A stretch of 64,000 nucleotides of DNA from Nocardia arizonensis. Its GTDB lineage: Bacteria; Actinomycetota; Actinomycetes; Mycobacteriales; Mycobacteriaceae. The position numbers and the translations under genes were made by a program. Position 1 is the stretch's first letter. Each line of letters begins with the position of its first letter. The DNA lies in NCBI RefSeq assembly GCF_001310275.1, contig NZ_LGYZ01000065.1, positions 1-64,000 on the forward strand. The letters run 5' to 3'. The notes beneath the pieces were generated by a model, which worked only from the letters and a program-made list of their open reading frames with translations, did no database searches and was not told the DNA's origin. Shown one piece after another: positions 63,955 through 64,000 of the stretch.

Positions 63955-64000
63955 TCAACGATTGAGGTGGGCGAGCTTGTCCGGGTTGCCTACCGCGTGG
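63955..64000 (-). CDS. C-terminal end of a SigJ/ECF41-type sigma factor (cut by window edge)
   Basis: On the minus strand the last 15 bases-worth of codons read HAVGNPDKLAHLNR and stop at 63955-63957. The NPDKLAHL ending is characteristic of the C-terminal SnoaL-like domain of SigJ/ECF41 sigma factors, as also seen in the complete gene at 33477. Only about 14 residues are visible, so the call rests on this motif alone. Confidence 0.6.
   Translation of the reverse strand, partial: HAVGNPDKLAHLNR

Overview
The window is high-GC actinobacterial DNA, most likely from Nocardia or a close mycolic-acid-producing relative. The evidence is a long block whose gene order follows the glnE to accD6 region of Mycobacterium tuberculosis (recalled from knowledge, not aligned here), together with acpM and Kas-type meromycolate genes, many small lipoproteins and frequent GTG/TTG starts.

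Layout. 1-2,400 is an accessory scrap: the 3' end of an RHS polymorphic toxin gene with a papain-like C-terminal toxin domain, a candidate immunity gene overlapping it, a frameshifted IS1634-type transposase remnant, and a broken lspA fragment. 2,500-10,500 carries a lipoprotein, a tight run of hydrolases (CocE/NonD hydrolase, M20 peptidase, monoacylglycerol-lipase-like hydrolase) ending in a type II lumazine synthase, then a zinc metallopeptidase lipoprotein and an EEP-family membrane protein. 10,600-33,400 is the conserved core: glnE, glnA2, CaeA/Hip1-type serine hydrolase, panB, proline iminopeptidase, CHAD protein, RNase P RNA, RNase H/phosphatase fusion, zinc-ribbon protein, Nif3-like protein, CobC-like aminotransferase, ptpA, SURF1 and cobD. 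A small two-gene module (23.3-24.2 kb) sits inside it and looks like an amyloid-signalling pair.

33,400-42,800 is a mixed block of regulators and enzymes: a SigJ-like sigma factor, alanine dehydrogenase, an MBL hydrolase, a GlxA-type regulator, a gamma carbonic anhydrase, a TetR regulator, an orphan DNA methyltransferase, a nitroreductase and an HxlR regulator. 42,900-53,340 holds the mycolate FAS-II operon (fabD-acpM-kas-accD6) behind a PucR-type regulator and aceE, with a lipoprotein, a DUF3052 protein and ahpE running the other way. Relative to the M. tuberculosis order this block is inverted and has one Kas gene instead of two.

After tRNA-Val(TAC) at 53.4 kb the DNA becomes accessory again: a MazEF-like pair, decayed gene fragments, a DUF4870 protein, and a tightly packed four-gene operon on the minus strand (63.2 to 55.7 kb). 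It encodes an adaptor-trypsin protease, an adaptor-STAND-FGE protein, a MoxR-type AAA+ ATPase and a large TraB-like protein. This reads as an NTP-dependent biological-conflict (defence) system. The operon and the amyloid-motif pair are the two most interesting systems here. All functional statements come from reading motifs and context; no search was run.
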